Positions 1-8,423 of a DNA stretch of 64,000 nucleotides are shown in pieces (position 1 is the stretch's first letter; every line of letters begins with the position of its first letter). This DNA comes from Mesoterricola sediminis (GTDB taxonomy: Bacteria > Acidobacteriota > Holophagae > Holophagales > Holophagaceae): positions 2,835,001 through 2,899,000 of the forward strand of contig NZ_AP027081.1 of assembly GCF_030295425.1 (NCBI RefSeq), given 5' to 3'. The position numbers were made by a program, and so were the translations under genes. The notes under the pieces are model-generated. The model searched no databases, had not been told where the DNA came from, and saw only the letters and a list, made by a program, of their open reading frames with translations.

Positions 1-139
1 TGAACCACCACCCCGCCGCGATCTCCACCACCATGGTGGCCAGGGTGATGCCCAGGACGAGGCGGGTGCCTCGCTCGCCCGCGGCGTTGCCGGTATCGAA
101 GGCGTGGCTGTGGAGGGGGGGACCGGACAGGGCGTTCAT
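1..139 (-). CDS. Cation diffusion facilitator transporter, N-terminal fragment
   Basis: Only the first 46 codons are inside the window; the gene runs off the left edge. The translation starts MNALSGPP, has a His-containing stretch (HSHAF), then an Asn-x-x-Gly-Glu-Arg stretch and a hydrophobic helix ending in EIAAGWWF. That order is typical of the cytoplasmic N-terminus and first membrane helix of CzcD/ZitB-type CDF transporters, which export zinc, cadmium or cobalt by proton antiport. A GGGAGG ribosome site lies just upstream of the ATG at 139. The metal-binding membrane residues are not visible, so substrate cannot be judged. The family call rests on this short N-terminus alone. Confidence 0.7.
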   Translation of the reverse strand, partial: MNALSGPPLHSHAFDTGNAAGERGTRLVLGITLATMVVEIAAGWWF

Positions 140-256
140 GGGTTCCTCCCCCCCAGGAAACCATGAAACCCGGATCCCGGGCACCACCCCGCCGGGGAGG
201 CTTCGTCCCCGTGGACGACCGCCCTCTCCTGGGGGGAGAATGGGGCATTCCTGCCT

Positions 257-2404
257 TTGAAAGGGTCTGTCGTGCTGCGATCCCGCCCCTCCCGTAACCT
301 GCTGGCCTTCGCGGCCACCTTCGCCTACGGTTGCCTCATGGCCCAGACCCCCACCCCGCCCGTCGCCCCGCAGATCGACCACGTGTCCGTGTGGCACGGG
401 GAGCAGGTCCACGATCCCTGGTTCTGGCTCCGGGAGAAGGCGAACCCCCAGGTGGTGGCCTACCTGGAGGCGGAGAACGCCTACACGGCCGCCGTCACCC
501 GCGAGCTCCAGCCCTTCGCCGACGCCCTCTACGCCGAGATGCTGGGCCGGATCAAGCAGACCGACCTGTCCGTGCCCCAGGTCAACCGGGGCTGGTACTA
601 CTACCAGCGCACGGAAGAGGGGAAGCAGTACCCCATCCGCTGCCGCCGCCGGGCCGGCGCGGACGGCGCCTACGACCCCGCCGCCCCCGAGCAGGTGATC
701 CTGGACCTCAACGCCCTGGCCCAGGGCCGCAAGTTCCTGGGCCTGGGCGCCACGGCCGTGAGCGACGACGGGCACCGCCTGGCCTACGCCCTCGACACCA
801 CGGGCTACCGGCAGTACGAGCTCTACGTGAAGGACCTGCGCACCGGCGCGGTCGGCCCCCGGGTGGCGGAGCGGGTGACCAGTGTCGCCTGGGCCGCCGA
901 CGGCCGGCACCTGTTCTTCGCGACGGAGGATGCGGTCACCAAGCGGTCGGACCGTGTCTGGCGCCTGGATCCCGGGGCCAAGCGGCCCACCCTCGTGCGC
1001 CACGAGCCGGACGAACTGTTCACCACCGGCATCGGCCGCACCCGGGACGGCGCCTTCCTGCTCATGGAGACGCGAAGCACGGACACCTGGGAGACCCGCT
1101 GCCTCCGGGCCGATCGGCCCAAGGGCGCCTTCCGTGCGGTGGCGCCCCGGGAGAAGGGCCACAAGTACGCCGTGGACCACCGGGCCGGCGCCTTCTGGAT
1201 CCGCACCAACCGGGGCGCCGTCAACTTCCGCCTCGTCACCGCCCCCGCCGCCAACCCCGGCCCCCGGGCGTGGAAGGAGGTCCTGCCGGGCCGCGAGGAC
1301 GTGCTGCTCGAGGACATCGACTGCTACCGCGACTTCGTCGTCGCCCAGGAGAAGACCGCCGGCCTCGACCGGTTCCGGGTCTTCGACCCCGCGAAGGGCG
1401 CCTGGCGCGAGATCGCCTTCCCCGAGCAGGTCTACGCGGCCGGGCCCGCGGGAACCCCCGATTTCGGGTCGCGGACCTACCGGATCAGCTACCAGTCCAT
1501 GGTGACCCCCCCCGCCGTCTACGACGTGGACATGGCCACCGGGAACCGCACCCTCCTGAAGGCCACCGAGGTCCTGGGCGGCTACGACCCCTCCAAGTAC
1601 GCCACCGAACGCCTCTGGGCCACCGCCCGGGACGGGGTCCGCGTCCCCCTCTCCATCGTCTACCGGAAGGGCACGCCCCGGGACGGCTCGGCGCCGCTGC
1701 TCCTCTACGGCTACGGATCGTACGGGTACGGCATGCCGGCCTCCTTCCAGAGCCAGCGGCTGAGCCTCCTGGACCGGGGGATGGTCTTCTGCGTCGCCCA
1801 CATCCGCGGCGGGAACGAACTGGGGGAGGGCTGGCACCGGGACGGAATGCTGATGAAGAAGATGAACACCTTCAACGACTTCATCGATTCGGCCGAGTAC
1901 CTCGTGCGCGAGAAGTGGACGTCGAGCTCCCGGCTCGTCATCGAGGGCGGCAGCGCCGGCGGCCTCCTCACGGGTGCCGTCACCAACCTGCGGCCTGAGC
2001 TCTTCAAGGCCGTGCACAGCGCCGTGCCCTTCGTGGACGTCATGAACACCATGATGGACGCCACCCTGCCGCTCACCGTCGGCGAGTACCTGGAGTGGGG
2101 CAACCCCAACGAGAAGGCCGCCTTCGACTACATGCGCGCCTACAGCCCCTACGACAACCTGGCCCGCAAGGCCTACCCCTCCATCCTCGTCACCACGAGC
2201 TTCAACGACAGCCAGGTGATGTACTGGGAGCCCGCCAAGTACGTGGCCCGGATGCGCACCCTCAAGACGGACGCCAACCCCCTGCTCCTGAAGATCAAGA
2301 TGGAGCCCGCCGGCCACGGCGGCGCCTCGGGCCGCTACGACGCCCTGAAGGACCGCGCCTTCGAGCTGGCCTGGATCCTCGACCAGGTGGGCCTCCGCCG
2401 CTGA
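257..2404 (+). CDS. Prolyl oligopeptidase (S9A), secreted
   Basis: A serine peptidase that cleaves short peptides after proline. The N-terminus carries a hydrophobic export signal ending near ...CLMAQ, followed by the family hallmark DPWFWLRE, a seven-bladed propeller domain, and a C-terminal alpha/beta hydrolase. The catalytic triad is readable: Ser566 in GGSAGG, Asp651 in SFNDSQV and His687 in AGHGG. The length of 715 residues is usual for the family. The start is uncertain: TTG at 257 gives the full signal, while GTG at 272 has an AAAGGG six bases upstream and would shorten it by five residues. A MazG-type gene follows after 23 bases on the same strand. Likely periplasmic or secreted peptide catabolism. 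Confidence 0.93.
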   Translation: MKGSVVLRSRPSRNLLAFAATFAYGCLMAQTPTPPVAPQIDHVSVWHGEQVHDPWFWLREKANPQVVAYLEAENAYTAAVTRELQPFADALYAEMLGRIKQTDLSVPQVNRGWYYYQRTEEGKQYPIRCRRRAGADGAYDPAAPEQVILDLNALAQGRKFLGLGATAVSDDGHRLAYALDTTGYRQYELYVKDLRTGAVGPRVAERVTSVAWAADGRHLFFATEDAVTKRSDRVWRLDPGAKRPTLVRHEPDELFTTGIGRTRDGAFLLMETRSTDTWETRCLRADRPKGAFRAVAPREKGHKYAVDHRAGAFWIRTNRGAVNFRLVTAPAANPGPRAWKEVLPGREDVLLEDIDCYRDFVVAQEKTAGLDRFRVFDPAKGAWREIAFPEQVYAAGPAGTPDFGSRTYRISYQSMVTPPAVYDVDMATGNRTLLKATEVLGGYDPSKYATERLWATARDGVRVPLSIVYRKGTPRDGSAPLLLYGYGSYGYGMPASFQSQRLSLLDRGMVFCVAHIRGGNELGEGWHRDGMLMKKMNTFNDFIDSAEYLVREKWTSSSRLVIEGGSAGGLLTGAVTNLRPELFKAVHSAVPFVDVMNTMMDATLPLTVGEYLEWGNPNEKAAFDYMRAYSPYDNLARKAYPSILVTTSFNDSQVMYWEPAKYVARMRTLKTDANPLLLKIKMEPAGHGGASGRYDALKDRAFELAWILDQVGLRR

Positions 2405-2427
2405 TCCCGCCCCTGCCATAATGGGTC

Positions 2428-2778
2428 ATGGCCGATTCCCTCGCCGACCTGACCCTCGCCCTCCGGGCCTTCGCCGCCGAGCGGGACTGGGAGGTCTACC
2501 ACAGCCCCAAGAACCTGGCCATGGCCCTCACGGGCGAGGCCGGGGAGCTGGCCGCCGAGTTCCAGTGGCTCACGGAGGCCGAAAGCCGGGACCTGGCGCC
2601 CGCCCACTTGGAGCGGGTGCGCCAGGAGGCCGCCGACGTGCTCCTGTACCTCACGCGCCTCGCGGACCGGCTGGATTTCGATCTGGTGGAGGCCGCCCGG
2701 GCCAAGATGGTCCTCAACGCCGCGCGCTACCCCGCCGACAAGGCCCGGGGCAACGCGCGCAAGTACGGGGAGCTCTGA
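2428..2778 (+). CDS. MazG-like nucleotide pyrophosphohydrolase
   Basis: A 116-residue all-alpha NTP pyrophosphatase of the RS21-C6/dCTPase type, which hydrolyses (d)NTPs to monophosphates and PPi as house-cleaning. The metal-binding pattern is present: EAGELAAEF (first acidic helix) and, about 35 residues later, EAADVLLYL (E-x-x-D). NLAMAL and the aromatic FQW segment also fit the family. Single-domain length is normal for this branch, unlike the two-domain MazG of Escherichia coli. It lies 23 bases after the oligopeptidase and may be co-transcribed, with no functional link. It converges with the HD hydrolase, leaving three bases between stops. Confidence 0.85.
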   Translation: MADSLADLTLALRAFAAERDWEVYHSPKNLAMALTGEAGELAAEFQWLTEAESRDLAPAHLERVRQEAADVLLYLTRLADRLDFDLVEAARAKMVLNAARYPADKARGNARKYGEL

Positions 2779-2781
2779 GCC

Positions 2782-3342
2782 TCAGGCCAGGCCCAGTTCG
2801 GCGCGGTGGGCGTGGAGCACGTCCACCACGCGCTGGAAGTGCTCGTCCTCGGTGCCGCCGATGAGCTCGGCGAGGCGCCGGAAGCCTTCGATCAGCTCCT
2901 CCCGGTCCACGCCGGCGGCGAAGGCGGGGGTCTTCATCTTCTTGCGGATGCTCCGGGGCTCGAGGCCTTCGGTGCGCTGGGGGCGGACCAGGGCGCAGGC
3001 CGTGACGAAGCCGGTCACCTCGTCCGAGGCCACCAGGGCCCGCTCCAGGAGGGATTCGGCCCGGACGCCGGTGCGCACTGTGGCGTGGGCGGCGATGGCC
3101 CGGGCGAGTTCCGCCTCCCCCCGGGCCTCCAGCCACGCCACGATCCGGGCCGGGTGCTCCTCCGGCCAGCGGTCGTAGTCGGCGTCGTGCAGGAGGCCCG
3201 CCACGCCGTAGACCTCCGGGTCCTGGCCCAGGCGCCGGGCGAGGTCCTCCATCACCCGCGCCACCCCCAGGGCGTGGATGCGGAGCCGCTCCGACGGCGT
3301 CCATTCGTGCATGAGCGACAGCGCCTCGTCCCGTGTGAGCAT
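2782..3342 (-). CDS. HD-domain phosphohydrolase
   Basis: A 186-residue protein with an HD metal-dependent phosphohydrolase fold. A first His lies in RIHALGVARV (about residue 22), and the HD doublet lies in LLHDADYDRWPEEHP, followed by an AIAAH helix. This pattern is seen in the family of small HD hydrolases annotated as HDIG/HD proteins acting on nucleotides or phosphate esters; the substrate cannot be read. The ATG at 3342 is preceded by GGGAGGACGCC, a good ribosome site, so the longer upstream reading frame is not the gene. It is transcribed divergently from the OmpA-like gene. Confidence 0.8.
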   Translation of the reverse strand: MLTRDEALSLMHEWTPSERLRIHALGVARVMEDLARRLGQDPEVYGVAGLLHDADYDRWPEEHPARIVAWLEARGEAELARAIAAHATVRTGVRAESLLERALVASDEVTGFVTACALVRPQRTEGLEPRSIRKKMKTPAFAAGVDREELIEGFRRLAELIGGTEDEHFQRVVDVLHAHRAELGLA

Positions 3343-3386
3343 GGCGTCCTCCCGTCTTCGAGCATAGACCAGGGAAGTGAAAATAA

Positions 3387-3415
3387 TTGACACTGGATAG
3401 GTTGGTTTTAGTCTA
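3387..3415 (+). promoter_or_regulatory. Putative sigma-70 promoter for the OmpA-like gene
   Basis: TTGACA at 3387-3392 is followed, after 16 bases, by TAGTCT (3409-3414) in an AT-rich stretch that stands out from the GC-rich surroundings. The predicted start site leaves a leader of about 30 bases before the ribosome site GAGGAGG. Inferred from sequence only. Confidence 0.55.
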
Positions 3416-3450
3416 AAGGCCATCCATCCGCTTTTTCCGAGGAGGTCTCC

Positions 3451-4551
3451 TTGAAATTCAACCCGTGCGTACTGCTGCTCGTGGCCGCGGCCACGGGGGC
3501 CCAGGCCCAGGAAGGTGCCAAGTGGGTCTCCGCCCAGGCGGCCTATATCGTCCCCTCCTACTCCCCCGTCAAGGACGGCCCCGGTTACGGCGGTTCTCTC
3601 GGCTGGTGGATCACCAACCGCTGGGGCATCGAGGCCTCCGCCCTCAAGGCGACCATGGCCGCCGAGAACACCCTGACCTACTTCAGCGGCCGCGAATACC
3701 AGGGCTTCCTGTCGGGCCTGTACTGCTGGGACACCTCCTCCGAGAAGGTCCGTCCCTTCCTGCGCCTCGGCGCCGGCCTCACCCGCACCACGGTGCCCTG
3801 GTCCGAGGACACCAAGAGCGTGAACACCTTCACCGGCGCCGCCGGCGTCGGCCTGCAGTACCTGCTGCCCGCCAACTTCATGGCGACCCTGGAAGGCCGC
3901 GGCGTCAAGCTGGCGAGCTCCACCAAGCGCTCCGAGTTCCAGGCGCTGGTCGGCCTGGGCTACCGCTGGGGCGTCAAGACCGCCCCCGTGGCGGCGCCCG
4001 CGCCCGCCCCTGCGCCCCTGCCTCCGCCTCCGCCGCCCGTCGTCGAGAAGCCCGTGCCCCCGCCTCCGCCGCCGCCGCCGCCGGTGGTCGCCAAGCCCGT
4101 GCCGCCGCCTCCTCCCCCGCCGCCCCCGGCCCCCGCGCCCGTGAAGATCACCCTGGACAACGCGGTCCTCCACTTCGCCAACGGCAGCAACGTCCTCCCC
4201 GCCAAGGGCGTGGACGCCATCCGGAAGGTCGCCGGGAAGCTCAAGGAGTTCAAGGGCGAGTACACCCTCCACGTCACCGGCCACACCTCCTCCGTGGGCA
4301 AGGCCGCCTTCAACAAGGCCCTCAGCAAGCGCCGGGCCGACGCGGTCGCCAAGGTGCTCGTGGCCTCCGGCATCCCCGCCGCCAACGTCACCACCGCCGG
4401 TGTGGGCCCCGACGAGCCCATCGCGGACAACAAGACGGCCGAAGGCCAGGCCCGCAACCGCCGGGTGGAGATCGAGGTGAAGGCCAAGGGTGCCCAGGTT
4501 GAAACCCGCACCATCACCACCGACCTGGAAGAGGGCAAGGCCAAGGACTGA
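3451..4551 (+). CDS. OmpA-family outer-membrane protein
   Basis: A 366-residue cell-envelope protein. It has a Sec signal peptide (cleavage near AQAQ, residue 20) and an N-terminal eight-strand-type barrel of about 150 residues rich in alternating aromatic residues. A striking Pro/Ala/Val linker with three polyproline blocks covers about residues 180-232, and an OmpA C-terminal peptidoglycan-binding domain follows. The last has the signature GHTSSVG, the NKALSKRRADAV helix and ARNRRVEIEV. It tethers the outer membrane to peptidoglycan. The start is TTG at 3451, supported by GAGGAGG eight bases upstream. It has its own promoter and a strong hairpin terminator, so it is probably monocistronic and highly expressed. 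Confidence 0.9.
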   Translation: MKFNPCVLLLVAAATGAQAQEGAKWVSAQAAYIVPSYSPVKDGPGYGGSLGWWITNRWGIEASALKATMAAENTLTYFSGREYQGFLSGLYCWDTSSEKVRPFLRLGAGLTRTTVPWSEDTKSVNTFTGAAGVGLQYLLPANFMATLEGRGVKLASSTKRSEFQALVGLGYRWGVKTAPVAAPAPAPAPLPPPPPPVVEKPVPPPPPPPPPVVAKPVPPPPPPPPPAPAPVKITLDNAVLHFANGSNVLPAKGVDAIRKVAGKLKEFKGEYTLHVTGHTSSVGKAAFNKALSKRRADAVAKVLVASGIPAANVTTAGVGPDEPIADNKTAEGQARNRRVEIEVKAKGAQVETRTITTDLEEGKAKD

Positions 4552-4573
4552 GCCTGGTCGAACGCTTCCCGCC

Positions 4574-4598
4574 ACGGGGCCGGCTCAGCCGGCCCCGT
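4574..4598 (+). terminator. Hairpin terminator after the OmpA-like gene
   Basis: A perfect 11-bp stem (ACGGGGCCGGC at 4574-4584 pairing with 4588-4598) with a three-base TCA loop, 23 bases after the stop codon. There is no real T tract, which is common in very GC-rich genomes. Confidence 0.7.
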
Positions 4599-4633
4599 TC
4601 GCGTACCGGGACCCATCGAATTATAAATAATTT

Positions 4634-4661
4634 TTGACAGTTCGGCCGTCCCGCCTAACTT
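4634..4661 (+). promoter_or_regulatory. Putative sigma-70 promoter for the dockerin-like gene
   Basis: TTGACA at 4634-4639, a 16-base spacer, then TAACTT at 4656-4661. It sits in an AT-rich patch (TTATAAATAATTTTTGACA) directly after the upstream terminator and about 30 bases before the GTG start. The -10 match is imperfect. Confidence 0.5.
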
Positions 4662-4690
4662 GGGAGCGTTGACTCCAGGGTGGCGAGGCG

Positions 4691-6091
4691 GTGCTTGAAG
4701 CGGTCGGAAAAGCGGCAGGATGGGGACTTGGCCCCCTCCGCCTCGCTTGGCCCCTCCTGCTGGCCGCCACCCTCCTCGGGGCCCGGGAGCCGGCGCCCAC
4801 CCAGCTCCAGCTGGCGGCGGACGCCTCGGACGTCCTCTGGGGCCAGCCCGTGGAGGTGGTCGCCACCCTGGCCTCCCGGGAGCCGGAGGGGACCCGGCGC
4901 CCCCCCCTCACCCTGCTGGACGGGGGCCGCGTGGTCGCCATCCGCCCCGCCGGCTCCGGCCCCGCGGTGTTCACCCTGCCCCGGCTGGCCGAGGGCCTCC
5001 ACGTGCTGACCGCCCTCTACCCCGGCACGGCGACCCAGGCCCCCGCGGCCTCGGCCCCCCTGAGCCTGCGCGTCCGCCCCGCCCAGCCCCCCCCGCGCCT
5101 GGACCTGTGGATGCTCCCGGACGGCGCGGTCCAGGCGGCCCCCGTGATCACCCTCCGGGGACGCGCGGCCAGCCCGCTTGGCCAGCCCAGCGTCTGGGTG
5201 AACGGCGCCAAGGTCCCCGTGGACCCCGACGGCACCTTCGCCTGGGCCCTCCTCGGCCGGGAGGGGGCCAACCCCATCACCGTGGTGGCCCGGGACCGGG
5301 CGGGCCAGGAGACCCGCGCCACCCGCACGGTGACGGTCCGGGCGCGCGCCCCGCGCCTCTTCCTGGAGGACCTCGGGGACGGGGCAGGCACCCCGGACGC
5401 GGACCTGACCCTGGCCGGCGACGTCCACGCCCCCGGCACCCCCTCCGATTCCCTGCTCCTCACCTGCACCCTCAACCAGGGGGTCCCCTTCGCGGTGCCC
5501 CTGGAGGACAAGCGCTTCACCCTGCGGCTCCGCCTGGCCCCGGGGGCGAACAGCCTCGACTTCCGCATCGGGGATGGGGACGAGGCCGGCTGGGCCCACC
5601 GCACGGTCTTCCTCCGTCCCGGCCCGCTCCTGGCCTTCCCCACCCCGCGGGAGGACCGGGTCACGAGCCTGGAGGCCCTGGACCTGGTGGCCGCCACGGC
5701 CGCGCCCGCCCCGGGCCTCGCCGTGACCCTGCGGGCGCCGGGCCTCCACCAGGCCCTCGAGGCCGCCCCGGACCGGACGCAGGTGAATGGCACCATGAGC
5801 TTCGAGGGGGTCGGCCTCTACACCGCGACCCTGGAGGCCCCGGGCCCGGACGGCGTGCCCCTGCGCGCCCACCGGCAGATCATCCGGGCCGCCGCCCCCG
5901 TCTCCACCGCCTACGGGATGGCGGACGTGAAGCGCATCCTGGACTGCATCACGGGGCTGGCTGAAGCCACCCCCGACGAGGTCTTCGACTACGATCTGGC
6001 CCCCCTGGGCGAGGGGCCCCTGTGGGGCGATCACCAGCTCGGCGTCGACGACGCCGCCATGGCCCTCACCTTCGCCCTGGGCCTATGGTAG
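4691..6091 (+). CDS. Secreted Ig-like-repeat protein with dockerin-like C-terminus
   Basis: A 466-residue exported protein. After a hydrophobic signal (about residues 10-32) come beta-rich, immunoglobulin-like segments with repeated 'GxNxxxxxVxDxAGQ' and '...GANSLDFRIGDGDEAG' patterns, as in surface adhesin or Big-type domains. The last 60 residues change character. They contain YGMADVKRIL and then GDHQLGVDDAAMAL, resembling the two half-repeats of a type I dockerin, although the first calcium loop is degenerate. The start is GTG at 4691 after GGCGAGG. The stop overlaps the next gene's ATG (ATGGTAG), so the two are translationally coupled. Function unknown; a surface-assembled structural or binding role is an inference. 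Confidence 0.6.
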   Translation: MLEAVGKAAGWGLGPLRLAWPLLLAATLLGAREPAPTQLQLAADASDVLWGQPVEVVATLASREPEGTRRPPLTLLDGGRVVAIRPAGSGPAVFTLPRLAEGLHVLTALYPGTATQAPAASAPLSLRVRPAQPPPRLDLWMLPDGAVQAAPVITLRGRAASPLGQPSVWVNGAKVPVDPDGTFAWALLGREGANPITVVARDRAGQETRATRTVTVRARAPRLFLEDLGDGAGTPDADLTLAGDVHAPGTPSDSLLLTCTLNQGVPFAVPLEDKRFTLRLRLAPGANSLDFRIGDGDEAGWAHRTVFLRPGPLLAFPTPREDRVTSLEALDLVAATAAPAPGLAVTLRAPGLHQALEAAPDRTQVNGTMSFEGVGLYTATLEAPGPDGVPLRAHRQIIRAAAPVSTAYGMADVKRILDCITGLAEATPDEVFDYDLAPLGEGPLWGDHQLGVDDAAMALTFALGLW

Positions 6092-6591
6092 GGCCGCCCC
6101 TCCTCCCCTGGATCCTGGCGGCGGCGGTGGCGGCGGGTCCCGCCGCGCCGGCCCCGCCGCTCCCGCCGGGCCCTTACCGGCTGTGGCTCAACGCCACCTG
6201 GGCCGTTCCGCCGCCGACTCCCGTGACGGGCCTGGCCCTGGACCTCCAGCTCCCCCCTGGCGTCCTGGTGGCCGCCAACCCCGAGACGGACCGGGTGTTC
6301 GAGGACGCCCTGATCGCCCCCCAGGGCCGGCCCATCCTGGCCTCGGCGCGGTTCCAGCGCGCGCGGGGCCAGCTGGACCTCGCCCTGGTCAACCTCCGGC
6401 GGAAGGCCTGGGAGGGCCCCTTCGTGGCCGTGGACCTCCGCGTCCTCCCGGGCTTCCGCGTCACCGCCGCCGACCTCCAGGCCTCCGCGAACGTCGCCCT
6501 CCGCGGGGTCGCCGCCATCGATCTTGCCGGCACCACCTCCGTCGACCTCACGGCCGCGACCACGATCACGCTCCGCCTCGAACCCCGCTAG
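6085..6591 (+). CDS. Secreted cohesin-like beta-sandwich protein
   Basis: A 168-residue protein with a signal peptide (MVGPPLLPWILAAAVAAGPAA) and a single all-beta domain. The layout resembles cohesin-like domains: an early LALDLQLPPGV strand, a middle LDLALVNL strand, and a late AVDLRVLPGF strand followed by a short acidic tail region. Identity to classical cohesins is not obvious by eye, so this is a fold-level suggestion. It starts at the ATG overlapping the stop of the dockerin-like gene, which supports co-translation and a joint role. The TAG stop lies inside a long palindrome that also holds the stop of the converging gene. Confidence 0.5.
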   Translation: MVGPPLLPWILAAAVAAGPAAPAPPLPPGPYRLWLNATWAVPPPTPVTGLALDLQLPPGVLVAANPETDRVFEDALIAPQGRPILASARFQRARGQLDLALVNLRRKAWEGPFVAVDLRVLPGFRVTAADLQASANVALRGVAAIDLAGTTSVDLTAATTITLRLEPR

Positions 6592-6645
6592 CCATCCTGT
6601 ATTGGCCCCGCAATGAATGCGGGGCCAATACAGGATGGCTAGCGG
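6585..6645. terminator. Bidirectional terminator palindrome containing both stop codons
   Basis: Arms 6585-6612 and 6618-6645 are perfectly complementary (28 bp) around the five-base loop ATGAA. The left arm contains the TAG of the plus-strand gene (6589-6591) and the right arm the TAG of the minus-strand gene (6639-6641). The distal halves of the arms are not especially GC-rich. It would fold identically from either strand. Confidence 0.85.
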
Positions 6646-8423
6646 CCCACGCCTTCAACGCGGAACAGCTCGGAGATGCGGCGTTCGCAGGTGAGGGCGA
6701 GGGCGCCGCCGCCGGGGGTGGCCCAGACGGTGGGGATGGCCTGGTGGCCGGAGACGTCCGGCAGGCGGGTGGCGCTGCCGGGGGTCCGGGCGCCGGTGTC
6801 CGGGTCCAGGCGCGCCAGGGTCAGGGGCAGGGCCCAGGCGGGGGAGGCCACGAGCAGGCCCCGGCTGTCCGCCGTCCAGCCGACGACACGCTCGCCCTCC
6901 CGCAGGCCCCGCACCGGACGGGCGATGGCGCTGGGCGCCGCCGCCAGCAGGCGCCAGCCGCCGCCGGCCGCGGGGACCGCGAGGTGCTGGCCGTCGGGCG
7001 AAACCCGGGCGACCGCACCGGTGCCGTCCAGGAAGGGCCCCAGGGCGACGGGCGCCCCCGCCTCCGGCACCCATCGGTACCAGGCCTTGCCGGCCGGGCC
7101 CTGCGCCGCCAGGAGGAGGGCCTCGCCCGCCGGGTGAACGGGGCCCAGGGCCTGGAAGCCCTCGGGCAGGGACAGGACCTGGCCGCGCCCTTGGGCGGTG
7201 GGCAGGATGCAGAGGGTGCGCTGGCCCCGCGGATCCGAGGCCAGGAGGTGGCCCGCCTCCAGGTCCGCATCCCGGAGGGCGTCCCCCAGGCGCGGCTCCC
7301 GCACCTCGGGCCGCAGGTGGGCCAGCACGCACTGGTAGCGGTCGCCGGCCGGCCAAAGGGCGACGGGCCGGCCCTGGCCCAGCTGGGCGGGCGCCTCCTC
7401 CCCCTCCCGCCACAGGTAGCCCCGGTCCTGGGCCAGGCCTCCGCCCAGCACGGGGGATTCAAGGAGGAGGAGGGTGCGGCCGTCCGAGCTGAGCCCGGCG
7501 GCCTGGGTCCCCTCGAACAGGGAGAACTCCCGGGAGGTCCCGCCCCGGACCAGGATGACGCGGCGCCGGATCCGCTGGTTGGCCAGGAGGAAGCGCCCGT
7601 CCGGCGCCACGTCCAGGAGCTGGCGCAGGCCGTCGCCCCGCCAGATCAGCTTGCGCCCGCCCCAGCCGGCGACGGCCCACAGGGAGGTCTGGTCCCCCTC
7701 CCATTCGGAGATCCAGAGCCTGCCGTCGGGTCCCCAGGCCAGGCCGGTGGGCTGGGGACCCGGGGCCCCCGCGGGGCGGATGAGGAGCTCCCGGTCCCGG
7801 CCGTCCTCCCGCACCATGTGCACCGCCGTCCGCTCCGGCGACGTGGCGATGAAGGCGATTTGGCGGCCGGTCGGGTCCACCCGGAGGCAGGTGAGGGTCG
7901 TCTGGGCCGCGTCGGCCTCGACCAGCACCCGGCCGGAGGGATGCTCCAGGCGGAGCCGGCCGCCGGCGAGGCGGAGCCGGGCCCAGCCCGGCGCCCACCA
8001 GGCGGCATCCAGCACCCCGTCCCCCTCGGCCAGGGGTCGGCCGGCACGATCCGCCAGCTGCCCAGCCAAGAGGCCTTCCGGGCTCCGGCGCAGGTTCCGA
8101 AGGAAGGCCGGCTGGCCTTCGGGCGAGACCCCCACCACGCGGCTCGGGCCCGGGCCCAGGCCCCGGTAGCCGTCCCCGTCCGGGGCCAGGGCGAAGGATT
8201 CGGGCTCCTTGCCGCCCACCCGCACGGACACATAGACGGTCCGGCCATCCGGCCCGAAGAACGCCGATTCCAGGGAGCCCCGGGGCATGTCCAGCCGCAG
8301 GAAGGCTGGGGCAGGACGGGCGGGCATCATGTCCAGGATGGCCGCCCCCATCAGGGCCAGGGCCACCGCGCCCAGGGCCCACGGGGCCAGGCGCTGCCTC
8401 AGGTTCGCCCCGCCCTGCGTCAA
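6639..8423 (-). CDS. Membrane-anchored WD40/TolB-like beta-propeller protein
   Basis: A 594-residue protein with one membrane helix near the N-terminus (about residues 14-32, APWALGAVALALMGAAI). It is followed by repeated propeller blades of the PD40/TolB kind, for example FFGPDGRTVYVS, WGPDGRLWIS, LSSDGRTLLLL and VSPDGQHLAVP. No catalytic motif is visible. The start chosen is TTG at 8423, which overlaps the preceding gene's stop (TTGA). This makes it the third gene of an overlapping unit with the ATPase and the HTH protein. The topology suggests a periplasmic propeller that could act as a sensing or scaffold partner, which is inference. Confidence 0.7.
   Translation of the reverse strand: MTQGGANLRQRLAPWALGAVALALMGAAILDMMPARPAPAFLRLDMPRGSLESAFFGPDGRTVYVSVRVGGKEPESFALAPDGDGYRGLGPGPSRVVGVSPEGQPAFLRNLRRSPEGLLAGQLADRAGRPLAEGDGVLDAAWWAPGWARLRLAGGRLRLEHPSGRVLVEADAAQTTLTCLRVDPTGRQIAFIATSPERTAVHMVREDGRDRELLIRPAGAPGPQPTGLAWGPDGRLWISEWEGDQTSLWAVAGWGGRKLIWRGDGLRQLLDVAPDGRFLLANQRIRRRVILVRGGTSREFSLFEGTQAAGLSSDGRTLLLLESPVLGGGLAQDRGYLWREGEEAPAQLGQGRPVALWPAGDRYQCVLAHLRPEVREPRLGDALRDADLEAGHLLASDPRGQRTLCILPTAQGRGQVLSLPEGFQALGPVHPAGEALLLAAQGPAGKAWYRWVPEAGAPVALGPFLDGTGAVARVSPDGQHLAVPAAGGGWRLLAAAPSAIARPVRGLREGERVVGWTADSRGLLVASPAWALPLTLARLDPDTGARTPGSATRLPDVSGHQAIPTVWATPGGGALALTCERRISELFRVEGVGR

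Noticed and set aside
3990-4135. Triplet-like CCG/CCC runs as a possible repeat element
   Set aside because: They encode the polyproline linker of the OmpA-like protein in frame and need no other explanation.
2782-4575. A 597-codon open frame on the minus strand across the OmpA-like gene
   Set aside because: Only its last 186 codons encode a protein family (HD domain, starting at 3342 with a good ribosome site). The rest is Gly/Arg/His-rich antisense translation of the OmpA gene.
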